Assembly: GCA_001516125.1 (NCBI GenBank)
Contig: LOEX01000105.1
Coordinates: forward strand, 1 to 35,281
Direction of reading: 5' to 3'
Length of the DNA: 35,281 nucleotides
Source of the DNA: Sphingomonadales bacterium BRH_c42
Lineage (GTDB): Bacteria > Pseudomonadota > Alphaproteobacteria > Sphingomonadales > Sphingomonadaceae
Shown here: positions 15,644-23,679 of the stretch, in pieces
Numbering within the stretch: position 1 is the first letter of the stretch
How the letters are laid out: each line of letters begins with the position of its first letter
Notes under the pieces: generated by a model
Told to the model about the DNA's origin: nothing
The model's database searches: none
Seen by the model: only the letters and a program-made list of their open reading frames with translations
Made by a program: the position numbers and the translations under genes

Positions 15644-16399
15644 ATGCTCGAGATTCATCAATTCGCCTGCCTGTCGGACAATTACGGTTACCTGATCCAC
15701 GATCCCGAAAGCGGTGCCACCGCTGCGATCGACACGCCCGATGCCAAGGTCTATCTTGATGAGGCGAGGCTCAAGGGCTGGAGGATCACGCAGATCTGGA
15801 ACACGCATTGGCATCCCGATCATGCGGGCGGCAATGTCGCGATCAAGGACGCCACCGGCTGCACCATCACCGCCCCGCAGGAGGTCGAGAGGATCAGCCC
15901 GGTCGACCGCGTAGTGGGGCATGGCGACACGGTGCAATTGGGGCGCTACAGCGCGCGCGTGATCGACGTCGGTGGGCACACCAATGGCCACATCGCCTAC
16001 CATTTCGCCGATGCGGGCGCGGCGTTTGTCGGTGACAGCGTGTTTGCGCTGGGCTGCGGGCGGATGTTCGAAGGCACTCCCGACCAGTTCTGGGCGAGCC
16101 TTGAGCGGATCAAGGCGCTGCCGGGTGAAACCACGCTCTACTGCGCGCATGAATACACCCAATCGAACGCGCGTTTCGCGCTCCATGCCGACCCCGACAA
16201 TACGGCGCTGAGGGCCTATGCGGCGGAAATCGACGACAAGCGGGCGCGCGGTGAGCCGACGGTGCCCATGGGCCTAGAGCGCGAGCTTGCCACCAATCCC
16301 TTCCTGCGCGCCGACGATCCGGCCATGCAGGCGCGTTGGGGCGGCGAAGTTCCGCACGAAACCTTTGCCGCGATCCGCGCCGCCAAGGACAATTTCTGA
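15644..16399 (+). CDS. gloB: Hydroxyacylglutathione hydrolase (glyoxalase II)
   Basis: Glyoxalase II hydrolyses S-lactoylglutathione to lactate and glutathione, finishing methylglyoxal detoxification. The 251-residue protein has the metallo-beta-lactamase motif THWHPDH (His55, His57, Asp59, His60), His112 in GGHTNGHIAYH, Asp131 in VGDSVF, and His in YCAHEYTQSN. The C-terminal substrate-binding helix segment ending RWGGEVPHETFAAIRAAKDNF is typical. The length matches the family. It is transcribed toward the ATP synthase operon. Confidence 0.96.
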   Translation: MLEIHQFACLSDNYGYLIHDPESGATAAIDTPDAKVYLDEARLKGWRITQIWNTHWHPDHAGGNVAIKDATGCTITAPQEVERISPVDRVVGHGDTVQLGRYSARVIDVGGHTNGHIAYHFADAGAAFVGDSVFALGCGRMFEGTPDQFWASLERIKALPGETTLYCAHEYTQSNARFALHADPDNTALRAYAAEIDDKRARGEPTVPMGLERELATNPFLRADDPAMQARWGGEVPHETFAAIRAAKDNF

Positions 16400-16415
16400 A
16401 GAGGTAGTATGGATA

Positions 16416-16435
16416 CGCTCGCTACCTTGCGAGCG
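16416..16435. terminator. Hairpin between convergent gloB and the atp operon
   Basis: CGCTCGC, TACCTT, GCGAGCG is a perfect 7-bp stem with a 6-base loop in the 46-base gap between the two convergent stop codons. There is no strong T run; it may terminate both transcripts. Confidence 0.5.
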
Positions 16436-16445
16436 CGCCGCGTCA

Positions 16446-16994
16446 TCAGATCGAAGCGATCACCTCGTCAGCCAGCTTGCGGTCCGCTTCGGCGGTGTGC
16501 CGCTCGGCAATAAGGCTGCGCGCAGCCTCTGCGGCAGCCATCGCCGCCTGCGCACGCACATCTTCCACCGCTTCACGTTCCGCAGCTGCGATCTTGTCCT
16601 CGGCCATCTTCTTGCGCCGCTCGACCATCGCCTTGCTGTCAGCTTCGGCCTTTTCGAGAATCGCATCAGCCTCGCGCTGGGCGTGCTCGATCATTGCCGC
16701 CGCGTGCGCAGAGCTGGCATCGCGCTGAGCCTTTGCATCCTTGAGCAATGCCTCTGCTTCTTCACGGATGGCCTGCGCTTCATCGAGCGACTTGCGCGTC
16801 TCGGCAATGCGGGCATCGAGTGCATCTGTCACCTTGCGGTGCGCCTTGAAGCGGAAGATCGCGATCAGGAAGAAGATCGTGATGCCGACATAGACCCAGC
16901 CTTCGGCGCCCAGACCCAGCAGTTCGGCACCGTGCCCGGCGGCTTCGGCCTGGCCAGCCGCGAGCAGTTCGAGAGTTCCGGTTTTTGCGCTCAT
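16446..16994 (-). CDS. atpF: ATP synthase F0 subunit b
   Basis: The peripheral stalk subunit, 182 residues. After a variable N terminus there is one membrane helix (EGWVYVGITIFFLIAIFRF), then a long charged coiled coil (KVTDALDARIAETRKSLDEAQAIREEAEALL ... ADRKLADEVIASI). It is the last gene of the F0 operon. With the preceding b' subunit it forms the heterodimeric stalk found in Alphaproteobacteria and cyanobacteria. Confidence 0.93.
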   Translation of the reverse strand: MSAKTGTLELLAAGQAEAAGHGAELLGLGAEGWVYVGITIFFLIAIFRFKAHRKVTDALDARIAETRKSLDEAQAIREEAEALLKDAKAQRDASSAHAAAMIEHAQREADAILEKAEADSKAMVERRKKMAEDKIAAAEREAVEDVRAQAAMAAAEAARSLIAERHTAEADRKLADEVIASI

Positions 16995-17004
16995 CGTCCA
17001 GATC

Positions 17005-17499
17005 CTAATTCACGCCGCCCAGGATCGCATCGACCCTGGCCAGGGCAGCCTTGCGACCCGGTGCATCGCCCGTCAACCTGGCCACGATCGCTTCCGCGCC
17101 CTCGGCAGCGATATCGCGTAGCGCGGCATTGGCTGCATTGCGCGCAGCACTGATCTGCTGCTCGGCCTCCGCCACCTTTGCTGACAAGCGCTTGTCGGCT
17201 GCTGCCAGGCGCTTTTTGGAAGCCTTCGCCGCCTCCAGCTTGGCTGCCGCCAGCTTGCCCCGTGCCTCTTCGCGGCTACGGTTGATTTCCGCCTGATATT
17301 CCTCGGCAACCCGGTCTGACATTTCCTTGGCTTCGCGCGCCGAGGCAAGATCGGCCGTAATCCGGTCCTCGCGCTCGTCCATCACCTTTGAAAGGCGCGG
17401 AAGCGTGGTCCGGATAATGCCGAAATATAGCACGGCAAACAGCGCCGTCAGCCAGAACAGCTGCGGCCAGAAAACATTGGCAAAATCGAATTGAGGCAT
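17005..17499 (-). CDS. ATP synthase F0 subunit b'
   Basis: A 164-residue second stator subunit. It begins MPQFDFANVFWPQLFWLTALFAVLYFGIIRTTLPRLSKVMDEREDRI, a membrane helix followed by the characteristic hinge of b/b' proteins, then a long Ala/Lys/Glu coiled coil with SREEARGKLAAAKLEAAKASKKRL. It ends 10 bases before atpF. Names in use include atpF2, atpG and atpX; I leave the symbol empty. Confidence 0.92.
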   Translation of the reverse strand: MPQFDFANVFWPQLFWLTALFAVLYFGIIRTTLPRLSKVMDEREDRITADLASAREAKEMSDRVAEEYQAEINRSREEARGKLAAAKLEAAKASKKRLAAADKRLSAKVAEAEQQISAARNAANAALRDIAAEGAEAIVARLTGDAPGRKAALARVDAILGGVN

Positions 17500-17521
17500 C
17501 GCGCTAATCCGCCAGGGATAA

Positions 17522-17544
17522 CCGACCGGCGCAAGTCCGGTCGG
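17522..17544. other. Intercistronic hairpin after atpE
   Basis: CCGACCGG, a 7-base loop, and CCGGTCGG form a perfect 8-bp stem just 11 bases past the atpE stop in the transcript, between atpE and the b' gene. A stable stem here could raise the relative level of subunit c (needed in about ten copies) by protecting the upstream mRNA. It lacks a T run, so it is not an obvious full terminator. Confidence 0.55.
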
Positions 17545-17555
17545 CCATCGTTAAA

Positions 17556-17783
17556 TCAGCTGAAGGCCAGCGCGAGCGCGACGACAGCGGCGATCAGGCC
17601 GAGCGCCTCGGTCACTGCGAAGCCGAAGATCAGCCTGCCGCCCATCTTGGCGTCAGCTTCGGGGTTGCGCAGCGCACCGTTGAGATAATTGCCGAAGATC
17701 GCGCCAACACCGATTGCGGCCAGACCCGCACCGATCGCGGCGAGACCGGCACCAATTACACGAGCCGATTCAACGTCCATCAT
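17556..17783 (-). CDS. atpE: ATP synthase F0 subunit c (proteolipid)
   Basis: The rotor-ring subunit, 75 residues, of two hydrophobic helices joined by the polar loop ALRNPEADAKM. The first helix has the GxGxG-rich packing motif (GAGLAAIGAGLAAIGVGAIFGN) and the second carries the ion-binding Glu59 (AVTEALGL). Nothing suggests a sodium-binding variant. Confidence 0.96.
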   Translation of the reverse strand: MMDVESARVIGAGLAAIGAGLAAIGVGAIFGNYLNGALRNPEADAKMGGRLIFGFAVTEALGLIAAVVALALAFS

Positions 17784-17810
17784 TCAAACCTTTCCTAGAA
17801 CAAACATCAC

Positions 17811-18560
17811 TCAGTGAAGATTGACCGCATCGTTGAGATAAAGCGATGCGAGCAAAGCGAAAACATAGGCCTGGACCACTGCGATCAGCAGTTCAAGCGC
17901 GGTAAGCGCAACATTGACCGCCAGTGGCAGCACCCCAAAGACATAGGGCAACGCGCCGAACGAGCCGAGCGTAACCACGAACGTGCCGAACACCTTGAGC
18001 AGCACATGCCCCGCGGTCATGTTGGCGAAAAGCCGGATAGCCAGCGTAAACGGGCGGGACAGGAAGCTCAGCACTTCGATCAGGAACACGAACAGGCCCA
18101 GCGCGATATTGGTGTCCTTGGGCCAGAACAGGCTGAAGAAGTGCAGTCCGTGCCGCCAGAAACCGACGATGCACACCACCGTGAAGACCAGAAAGGCCAG
18201 CCCCAGCGTCACCGAAATATGGCTGGTCGGAGTGAATGCCCCGACCCAGGGTAGCAGGCCCAGAAGGTTGCAGATCAGCACGAACATGAAGATCGCGAAG
18301 ATCAGCGGCGCATAGCGGCGCCCTTCGGGGCCGACATTCTCGTCAAGCATGTTCCTGACGAAATCATAGACATATTCGACCGCCGCCTGCCACCGGCCGG
18401 GAACCAGCTGCGGACGGGCAGTACCCACAAACATGAACACGCCGATCACGCCGATTGCGATCGCCATCCACAGCGAAGAATTGGTGAAGGACGCGTCATA
18501 GCCCGCCAACTCCAGTGGCTTGAGCGTGGCAATCTCGAACTGATGCATCGGCCCGGCCAT
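17811..18560 (-). CDS. atpB: ATP synthase F0 subunit a
   Basis: The stator proton-channel subunit, 249 residues from the ATG at 18560 (MAGPMHQFEIATLKPLEL). The open frame extends 29 more codons into atpI but lacks family similarity there, and an AAGGG site sits 6-7 bases before this ATG. The essential Arg176 is in LAIRLFANMTAGHVLL, and GGLLPW-like NLLGLLPWVGAFTPTSHISVT is conserved. It begins 10 bases after the atpI stop. Confidence 0.95.
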   Translation of the reverse strand: MAGPMHQFEIATLKPLELAGYDASFTNSSLWMAIAIGVIGVFMFVGTARPQLVPGRWQAAVEYVYDFVRNMLDENVGPEGRRYAPLIFAIFMFVLICNLLGLLPWVGAFTPTSHISVTLGLAFLVFTVVCIVGFWRHGLHFFSLFWPKDTNIALGLFVFLIEVLSFLSRPFTLAIRLFANMTAGHVLLKVFGTFVVTLGSFGALPYVFGVLPLAVNVALTALELLIAVVQAYVFALLASLYLNDAVNLH

Positions 18561-18570
18561 GCAGAAACCC

Positions 18571-18888
18571 TTATTCTTCCGGATCGTCTGGCAGTTCACC
18601 GCCAAACCGAGCCGATGCATGGAGTGCCCGCCGGACACCCGCAGCAAACCCTAATACGAGCATGGCAATCATCCCCCAAGGGGCTGTGCCAAGCCCGGCC
18701 CAATTGTCAATCGCCCAACCGATGAAGCCGCCAACCAGAATCACGCCGACAAACTCTATGCCGACGGCCCAGCCTTGCGTTTCGGTCTGGCCTTGCCCCC
18801 GGCTCAGCCCGCGATCGTGCTTCTCTTGCGCCTCGGCAATGCGGCGATCGAGATCATCGACGCCTTTGTGATCTTTGCTGTCGGACAA
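18571..18888 (-). CDS. atpI: ATP synthase assembly protein AtpI
   Basis: A small membrane protein of 105 residues that helps assemble the c ring and may carry Mg. The polar N terminus (DDLDRRIAEAQEKHDRG) is followed by two membrane helices, GWAVGIEFVGVILVGGFIGWAIDNW and APWGMIAMLVLGFAAGVR. The conserved G-WxxD pattern (FIGWAIDNW) of AtpI is present. It heads the F0 operon. Confidence 0.9.
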   Translation of the reverse strand: MSDSKDHKGVDDLDRRIAEAQEKHDRGLSRGQGQTETQGWAVGIEFVGVILVGGFIGWAIDNWAGLGTAPWGMIAMLVLGFAAGVRRALHASARFGGELPDDPEE

Positions 18889-18988
18889 GGGATGCGCCCT
18901 GCGGAATTGTCAACCAGTTGGAGCAATTGATGACGAAACTTGCGCGCCGCATCCTGCGCACGGGCGCGCACAGGCGAGGAGCGCCGCC

Positions 18989-19017
18989 CCCTTAGGCGGG
19001 GGGTAAGCTCAAGTCAA
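18989..19017 (-). promoter_or_regulatory. Possible promoter of the atp operon
   Basis: On the minus strand, TTGACT (19017-19012) is followed after 17 bases by TAAGGG (18994-18989), a weak -10. It lies about 100 bases upstream of atpI. A GC-rich hairpin (CCCCC TTAGGC GGGGG) overlaps the -10 side and might instead end the ydbL transcript. Other TTGACT elements occur before rpsA and imuA. Confidence 0.35.
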
Positions 19018-19059
19018 CCGGCTGCGCGGCGCAGGCCGCAGCGAAATTATGGGGTGCAA

Positions 19060-19467
19060 TCAGCCGCAGCGCGGATCGCGCACGGGAGGTTCCGCCGTGC
19101 GAGTGTGCCATGCGCCATCAGGTGCCTGATACTTCTCGCCCGGAACTGTCTTGAGGACCAGTTGGCAGCCGGCGGAAATCGCATATTCCTCCAGCGTTGC
19201 ATTGTTTTCCTGCGCTCTGGCGGCATAGACGGCCCGGCGTTTGATATTGATGTCATCCACCAGGCGCTTGAGATCGGGGGTCGTCGCGCCGACAATACCG
19301 AGATAGCCGTCCATCTTCTCGCCGATGTTGCCTGACGATCGCGCAGCGTCATAGGCAGGATCGCGCTGCGCCAGCAAGGGTGTGGCCAGACCGGCAGCGA
19401 GCATCACTGCCGCCGCGCCTGCCAGCATCACCTTGCGTCCCGCAATCATTCGTATGGCATTGTGCAT
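19060..19467 (-). CDS. ydbL: YdbL-like DUF1318 periplasmic protein
   Basis: A 135-residue exported protein with an N-terminal hydrophobic signal (MLAGAAAVMLAAGLATPLLAQ). The mature part has the DUF1318 pattern: ARSSGNIGEKMDGYLGIVG...LKRLVDDINIKRRAVYAARAQENNATLEEYA. Its ATG shares a base with the ynbE TGA (TGATG). In Escherichia coli ydbL follows ynbE and ydbH, and the three are thought to work together in moving phospholipid to the outer membrane; its exact role is unknown. Confidence 0.88.
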   Translation of the reverse strand: MHNAIRMIAGRKVMLAGAAAVMLAAGLATPLLAQRDPAYDAARSSGNIGEKMDGYLGIVGATTPDLKRLVDDINIKRRAVYAARAQENNATLEEYAISAGCQLVLKTVPGEKYQAPDGAWHTRTAEPPVRDPRCG

Positions 19468-19664
19468 CAGAAAATATCCTCATTCTCTTCGATCGTGCTG
19501 GCCGCATCTTCGGCCAGACGATAGATCACTTCCTGCCGGATGTTGATATTAAGCTCGATCACGATCGGCTCGTTTGGTGCATCGATGTTGATGCAACCAG
19601 CCAGCATGATCGCAGGCAATATCGCCAGTCCGGCACTCCTTGACCTCAAAACTGTCTCTCTCAT
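19467..19664 (-). CDS. ynbE: YnbE-like small lipoprotein
   Basis: A 65-residue lipoprotein with the lipobox LAGC (about residues 21-24) after a hydrophobic signal. The mature part, CINIDAPNEPIVIELNINIRQEVIYRLAEDA, matches the YnbE family, which is believed to extend the C-terminal end of the YdbH beta-groove at the outer membrane. The ATG overlaps the ydbH stop (ATGA) and the stop overlaps ydbL. Confidence 0.88.
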   Translation of the reverse strand: MRETVLRSRSAGLAILPAIMLAGCINIDAPNEPIVIELNINIRQEVIYRLAEDAASTIEENEDIF

Positions 19665-22600
19665 GGCATTTGCTCGCTTTCTTGCCGCTGAATGGCGGGT
19701 TCATCGCCTGGAACGGGTTCTTCTTTGTCGGGTCTGATAAATCGCGTGCCATCGCTGGTCAAAAGCCCCAGATCGCGCGGGTCGCGCAGGAAGCTGGGGT
19801 CATACAGCGATTTGAAGCTCGTCAGCAGCTGATGGAACTGCGCGCGTATATTGATCCGGAACTCGATCGGCAGTTTGGCGAGCTGCTTTGTGAAGATATT
19901 GCGCGATGCATCCTTCCCCTGCCTGACGCCGTCGAATTTCAGTTGTGTGATGATCTCGCCGGATAGCAGGCCGTTCATCACCACGGTCATTTTCCGGTAA
20001 TCGAGCGAGCGCAGGGTCTGGAATGCGTAATTGCCCATCGCCGAAAGATCCTCGTAAGTCAGCTCGCCGACATAGGAGAGATTGCCGCCCGGGGGCCTCG
20101 ATATCAGCTGTCCGTCTTCGATCCTGCCGTCGCCATTTTCATCGAATACCAGCGGAAACGATCCGTCGAAGGTGCCAGTGGCGCTGATGTTGCCCAGGTC
20201 CATCTGTTGCACGAACAGCGCGGCGTCCGCGCCGACGATCTCGATCACATAGCGCCGCTCCTCGGGCACCTTCAGATTGAGCTGGACAGGACGCAGGATC
20301 AGCGTTCCGCCTACGAAGGGCCAGATGCCATGCTTGAGACTGAGAAACTGCCCGTCGCGCAGTTCAAAGGTCAGCTCGCCATCGAACACTTCGATCCCGG
20401 GATTGATCGATGCGATCTTCAGCTTCTGATCCGGTGCAGTGGTCAGCGCCACCAGATCGCTGAAACGGACTGTGCCGGACACCCCGTTGACCGGGCCGAA
20501 CTCGGCTGCGAAATCGAAGTCATCCGTCGTGATCGAACCCGTACTGACAACGTCCGATCCGCGCCAGTCGATCCGCCCCGACCCGTTGAGCGTGCCATCA
20601 GCCAGTGCGACGATGCCTAGCGCAAGGCCGCTCAGGTCCGCGGGCTGCAACTGCGTGTCAAAACGCAGAGCGTCAACCGCAAGGCTGGCGTGACCGACCG
20701 CGCTCGCCAGGTCATGCTCGATAACCACTTCGGTCACGATTGTGTCGCTCGCCGGGTGGCGCAAGGCAGCGAGCGCCTCGATCCTGCCATCGGCGAATTC
20801 CAGCACCGCATCGCGAGCGACCAGCGGTTCGAAACGCGCGCTGCCCTGGCGATCGCTTACCCGGAACTGACCTTCGGCAACCGACAGGACACCATTGACG
20901 AAGCTCCAGCGCCCGCTCGCTTCGGAAATGTCCATCGGAACCGGGCCAAGTGCGAATTCGCCCGCCTGGAAATTGCCCGCCGCAAGGGCGCCAGGACTTG
21001 TCGCAACCTTGCCGAGCACGAAACGGCTGCGCGAATCGGCTGCGCCATAGGCAAGTTCGATGTCCTCGGCGGCGAACCCTGTGCGCGAGGAGAATCGTGC
21101 CGATTCGAACCTGATCCTGGCGGGTTCCCCTGCGAGTCTGCCCGCCCAGTCATGCGCATCCATGCGCGCGCTGAAGCGTGTGCCGCGCCGATCCAGCGCC
21201 AGGATCGGTGCCCTGCCGTTCGGGCATATCCGCGCTCGTGACCCTTCAAGCTCAAGTTCGCTGATCGTCAGGCGCGCAAAATGAAAGTCCGTGCACCGGC
21301 GCCACAGCCATGCACCCCCACGCGAATCCCAGCCCCCTGTGAGTGGGAACTCGGCGTCTTCGACCGAGCCAGTTGGGATCGCCCCGCTCGCCACCATCTT
21401 GCCGGTCAGGGCGAAATCGCCCTCATCCACCTGCGAAACGACGAGAACCGGCAAGGCAAGGCGCGAATTCCCGGACGCGTAAGGCTCCATTGCAAGGCGC
21501 AGTACCGGCATGCCGCCCGTAGCCCGCTGGATGCGGCCATTGATCTGCGGAAGATCCCTTCCTCCTGTCAGGAAATTGCCTGAAATCTGCTCGATCGAGC
21601 CGCCCTTCAGCGCCAACTGAAGCTGGGAAAGCGCCACTAGCTGAGCTCCGCTGCCGCCGCGCCATTCAGCGCGCGGCATCACCAGACTTACGGTTCCCTG
21701 CTTGCTGCGCAGGAGGAATTCGGCGTTGAGAGTGCTCCCCTTCGCTTCGCGGGCGATCGCGCCGCGAAACTTGCCCAGCAATGACTCGGCCAGTGTGCCG
21801 ACCGAGTTTGCCTGGGCCTGCCGCAAGGATTGATCGACGCCCCTGCCAAGCCGCAGCTCATTGCCGTGCAGCTTGCCGCTCGCCTCAATCCGGCCGGATT
21901 CGCCGCGCAGCGTGACCTCGCCGACGGCTCCCAGAGTGGTCAGCATAAGTTGCTGAAATTGCACCGATCTCGCGGCAAGGTCGAAACGGCTCGAAACGAT
22001 CCCGTCGGTTGCCCGCAAAGTCAGATCGCCGTTCAGCCCCTGCGAGCGGACCGTCCCTTGCGCGAGTTTGCCGGTCTTGACCGCGCCCTTGCCGGAGAGG
22101 CTGGACAGATCGCGCCCGACCTCCATCGCCAGCTGCATTTCGAGCGCATCGAGCGAAAATTCGCTTGCGGCACAGGCCACCCGTGCGAGGTGGAGCGGGC
22201 CGCGCAGGCTCGGCTTGCCGTCATCGACCGCGATCACGCCTGTCAGCCTTGCGGGTCCGGCGGTGCAATCCCCGTTCGTCCAACGGCTTCCGCTGGCGAC
22301 AAGACTGCCGCGAAAACCGTCATCAAGCCCGCCCGACCCGGCAGCTGCAAACAGCAACGGTCCGTAATCGGTCGCGATCCGGCCCTGCCCATCGACCAGC
22401 TTTAGATCGATGTCGGGCAGCTGCGGTGGTGCCTCGCGCTCGGCGAAGATCACCTTGTCGAGCGCGCCGAAGCTCAGGCCATCGGGGCCAATCTTTCCCT
22501 GCAAACGGGGCCGCACCAGTTTGAGGCTGGCGATCTGCGGCATGCCGATGCGGTATCGCAGCCTGAGCTCGACCAGTTCGATCGTCAGGTCGGGCCGGGC

Positions 22601-22858
22601 AGGATCGCCGACCACGACATTGCGCAAGACCTGCCGCCGCGGACCGATCGATACGACCTCATACCTTGCGGGAATTCCCAGGTCCGCGAGCTGGCCAGCG
22701 ATGAAATCATCCGCGATTCTCTCGCGCTCCATCCAGACCAGGGCGCCAACCACCAGCGCAAGCACGAACGCCGCCAGTTCAAGCCGCGCCCTGTTGCCCT
22801 GCGGCAGCTTGCGCACGAGCCAGGACTTTTCAGCAAATGATTCATCGGCTTGCGGCAT
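19661..22858 (-). CDS. ydbH: YdbH-like AsmA-family intermembrane lipid transport protein
   Basis: A 1065-residue protein with an N-terminal membrane anchor (LELAAFVLALVVGALVWMERER, about residues 26-47) and a long periplasmic beta-rich body. Tell-tale C-terminal parts are GVSGTVRFSDLVALTTAPDQKLKIASINPGIEVFDGELTFELRDG, RRYVIEIVGADAALFVQQMDL, ATGTFDGSFPLVFDENGDGRIEDGQLISRPPGGNLSYVGEL. TamB, YhdP and YdbH are partly redundant bridges for phospholipids from the inner to the outer membrane. The length is somewhat more than the E. coli protein (about 880). It is head-to-head with radC, with only about 40 bases between starts. Confidence 0.9.
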   Translation of the reverse strand: MPQADESFAEKSWLVRKLPQGNRARLELAAFVLALVVGALVWMERERIADDFIAGQLADLGIPARYEVVSIGPRRQVLRNVVVGDPARPDLTIELVELRLRYRIGMPQIASLKLVRPRLQGKIGPDGLSFGALDKVIFAEREAPPQLPDIDLKLVDGQGRIATDYGPLLFAAAGSGGLDDGFRGSLVASGSRWTNGDCTAGPARLTGVIAVDDGKPSLRGPLHLARVACAASEFSLDALEMQLAMEVGRDLSSLSGKGAVKTGKLAQGTVRSQGLNGDLTLRATDGIVSSRFDLAARSVQFQQLMLTTLGAVGEVTLRGESGRIEASGKLHGNELRLGRGVDQSLRQAQANSVGTLAESLLGKFRGAIAREAKGSTLNAEFLLRSKQGTVSLVMPRAEWRGGSGAQLVALSQLQLALKGGSIEQISGNFLTGGRDLPQINGRIQRATGGMPVLRLAMEPYASGNSRLALPVLVVSQVDEGDFALTGKMVASGAIPTGSVEDAEFPLTGGWDSRGGAWLWRRCTDFHFARLTISELELEGSRARICPNGRAPILALDRRGTRFSARMDAHDWAGRLAGEPARIRFESARFSSRTGFAAEDIELAYGAADSRSRFVLGKVATSPGALAAGNFQAGEFALGPVPMDISEASGRWSFVNGVLSVAEGQFRVSDRQGSARFEPLVARDAVLEFADGRIEALAALRHPASDTIVTEVVIEHDLASAVGHASLAVDALRFDTQLQPADLSGLALGIVALADGTLNGSGRIDWRGSDVVSTGSITTDDFDFAAEFGPVNGVSGTVRFSDLVALTTAPDQKLKIASINPGIEVFDGELTFELRDGQFLSLKHGIWPFVGGTLILRPVQLNLKVPEERRYVIEIVGADAALFVQQMDLGNISATGTFDGSFPLVFDENGDGRIEDGQLISRPPGGNLSYVGELTYEDLSAMGNYAFQTLRSLDYRKMTVVMNGLLSGEIITQLKFDGVRQGKDASRNIFTKQLAKLPIEFRINIRAQFHQLLTSFKSLYDPSFLRDPRDLGLLTSDGTRFIRPDKEEPVPGDEPAIQRQESEQMP

Positions 22859-22896
22859 TGCTGCTTTCTCTTGCGCGCATTGCCCTCAATGAGGCA

Positions 22897-23505
22897 ATGC
22901 AGCGATGGAGCCATTACTCGAGGGATAGCTTGCCACAAGCTGAAGACAAACAGGAAAAGCATGCGGGCACTGGCCACCGTGCACGCCTGCGCGAACGTCT
23001 GCTCGGCGGCGGGGCCGAAGCGTTGGCCGATTACGAAGTGCTCGAGTATCTGCTGTTTGCGGGCATTCGTCAGGGCGATACCAAGCCGTTGGCCAAGGCC
23101 CTCCTGGCGCGCTTTGGAACGCTGGCGGGCGTGCTCAATGCCGATCCCGCAGCCTTGCAGCAGGTCAAAGGCCTTGGCGAGACGAGCGCCGCCGCACTCA
23201 AGAGCGTGGCTGTTGCCGCGCGGCGGATGGCGCGATCGGAAATGATGGGCAAGCCGGTGCTGGGCAGCTGGCAGGCGCTGCTCGATTATCTGGCGATCGA
23301 CATGGCGCATCTCACGGTCGAGAGGGTGCGCATCCTCTATCTCGATACGCGCAACCGGCTGATGGACGATCACCATCTGGGCGACGGCTCGGTCGACGAG
23401 GCCGCGATCCATCCGCGAGAGGTGATTCGCCGGGCGATGGATCTGGGTGCCAGCGCGCTGATCCTGGTTCACAACCATCCCACTCGCTCAAATCGATCAC
23501 GTTAG
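22897..23505 (+). pseudogene. radC: radC truncated at its JAMM motif by the island
   Basis: RadC/UPF0758 proteins join a helix-hairpin-helix domain to a JAMM (MPN) metalloprotease-like domain. Here the start is intact: GHRARLRERLLGGGAEALADYEVLEYLLFAG, the hairpin LARFGTLAGVLNADPAALQQVKGLGETSAAALKSV, and the first JAMM half to DLGASALILVHNHP. Normal RadC continues with SGDP and the metal-binding Asp; here Thr-Arg-Ser-Asn-Arg-Ser-Arg and a stop follow at 23505. At about 202 residues it lacks the last 25-30 and the catalytic Asp. The ATG at 22897 has a poor site; a TTG at 22930 behind GAGGGA is the alternative. The missing 3' end is not found elsewhere in the window. Confidence 0.85.
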
Positions 23506-23534
23506 ATCACGCACAAGCACGCTGAATCACTAGG

Positions 23535-23548
23535 AAATTCGCGAATTT
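23535..23548. repeat. 14-bp perfect palindrome near the left island end
   Basis: AAATTCGCGAATTT is its own reverse complement. It lies between the radC truncation and the integrase in a 174-base stretch without a gene. It may be an operator for the integrase or part of the attachment region; there is no direct evidence. Confidence 0.5.
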
Positions 23549-23562
23549 TTGCCCTTGCGTAG

Positions 23563-23607
23563 TGGGGGCGGTTTTGTCAAATTGGGGGCGGTTTAAGGGG
23601 TAGGAAA
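23563..23607 (+). repeat. Direct repeats, candidate arm-type integrase sites (left end)
   Basis: TGGGGGCGGTTT occurs at 23563-23574 and again at 23583-23594, a 20-base period, followed by AAGGGGTAGGAAA. Short G-rich direct repeats between the attachment site and the integrase gene are typical arm-binding sites of tyrosine integrases. A similar sequence on the opposite strand is found at the other end of the island (34905-34882). Confidence 0.6.
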
Positions 23608-23679
23608 CGGCATTCCGCTCCCAGCAAGCGATCCCCGTTTCTCCTTGACCGATCCCAGTTGCGGGACAGGAGAAACGTG

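Noticed and set aside
23505-23679. tRNA gene at the left island end as attachment site
   Set aside because: No cloverleaf could be formed; the junction is inside radC.
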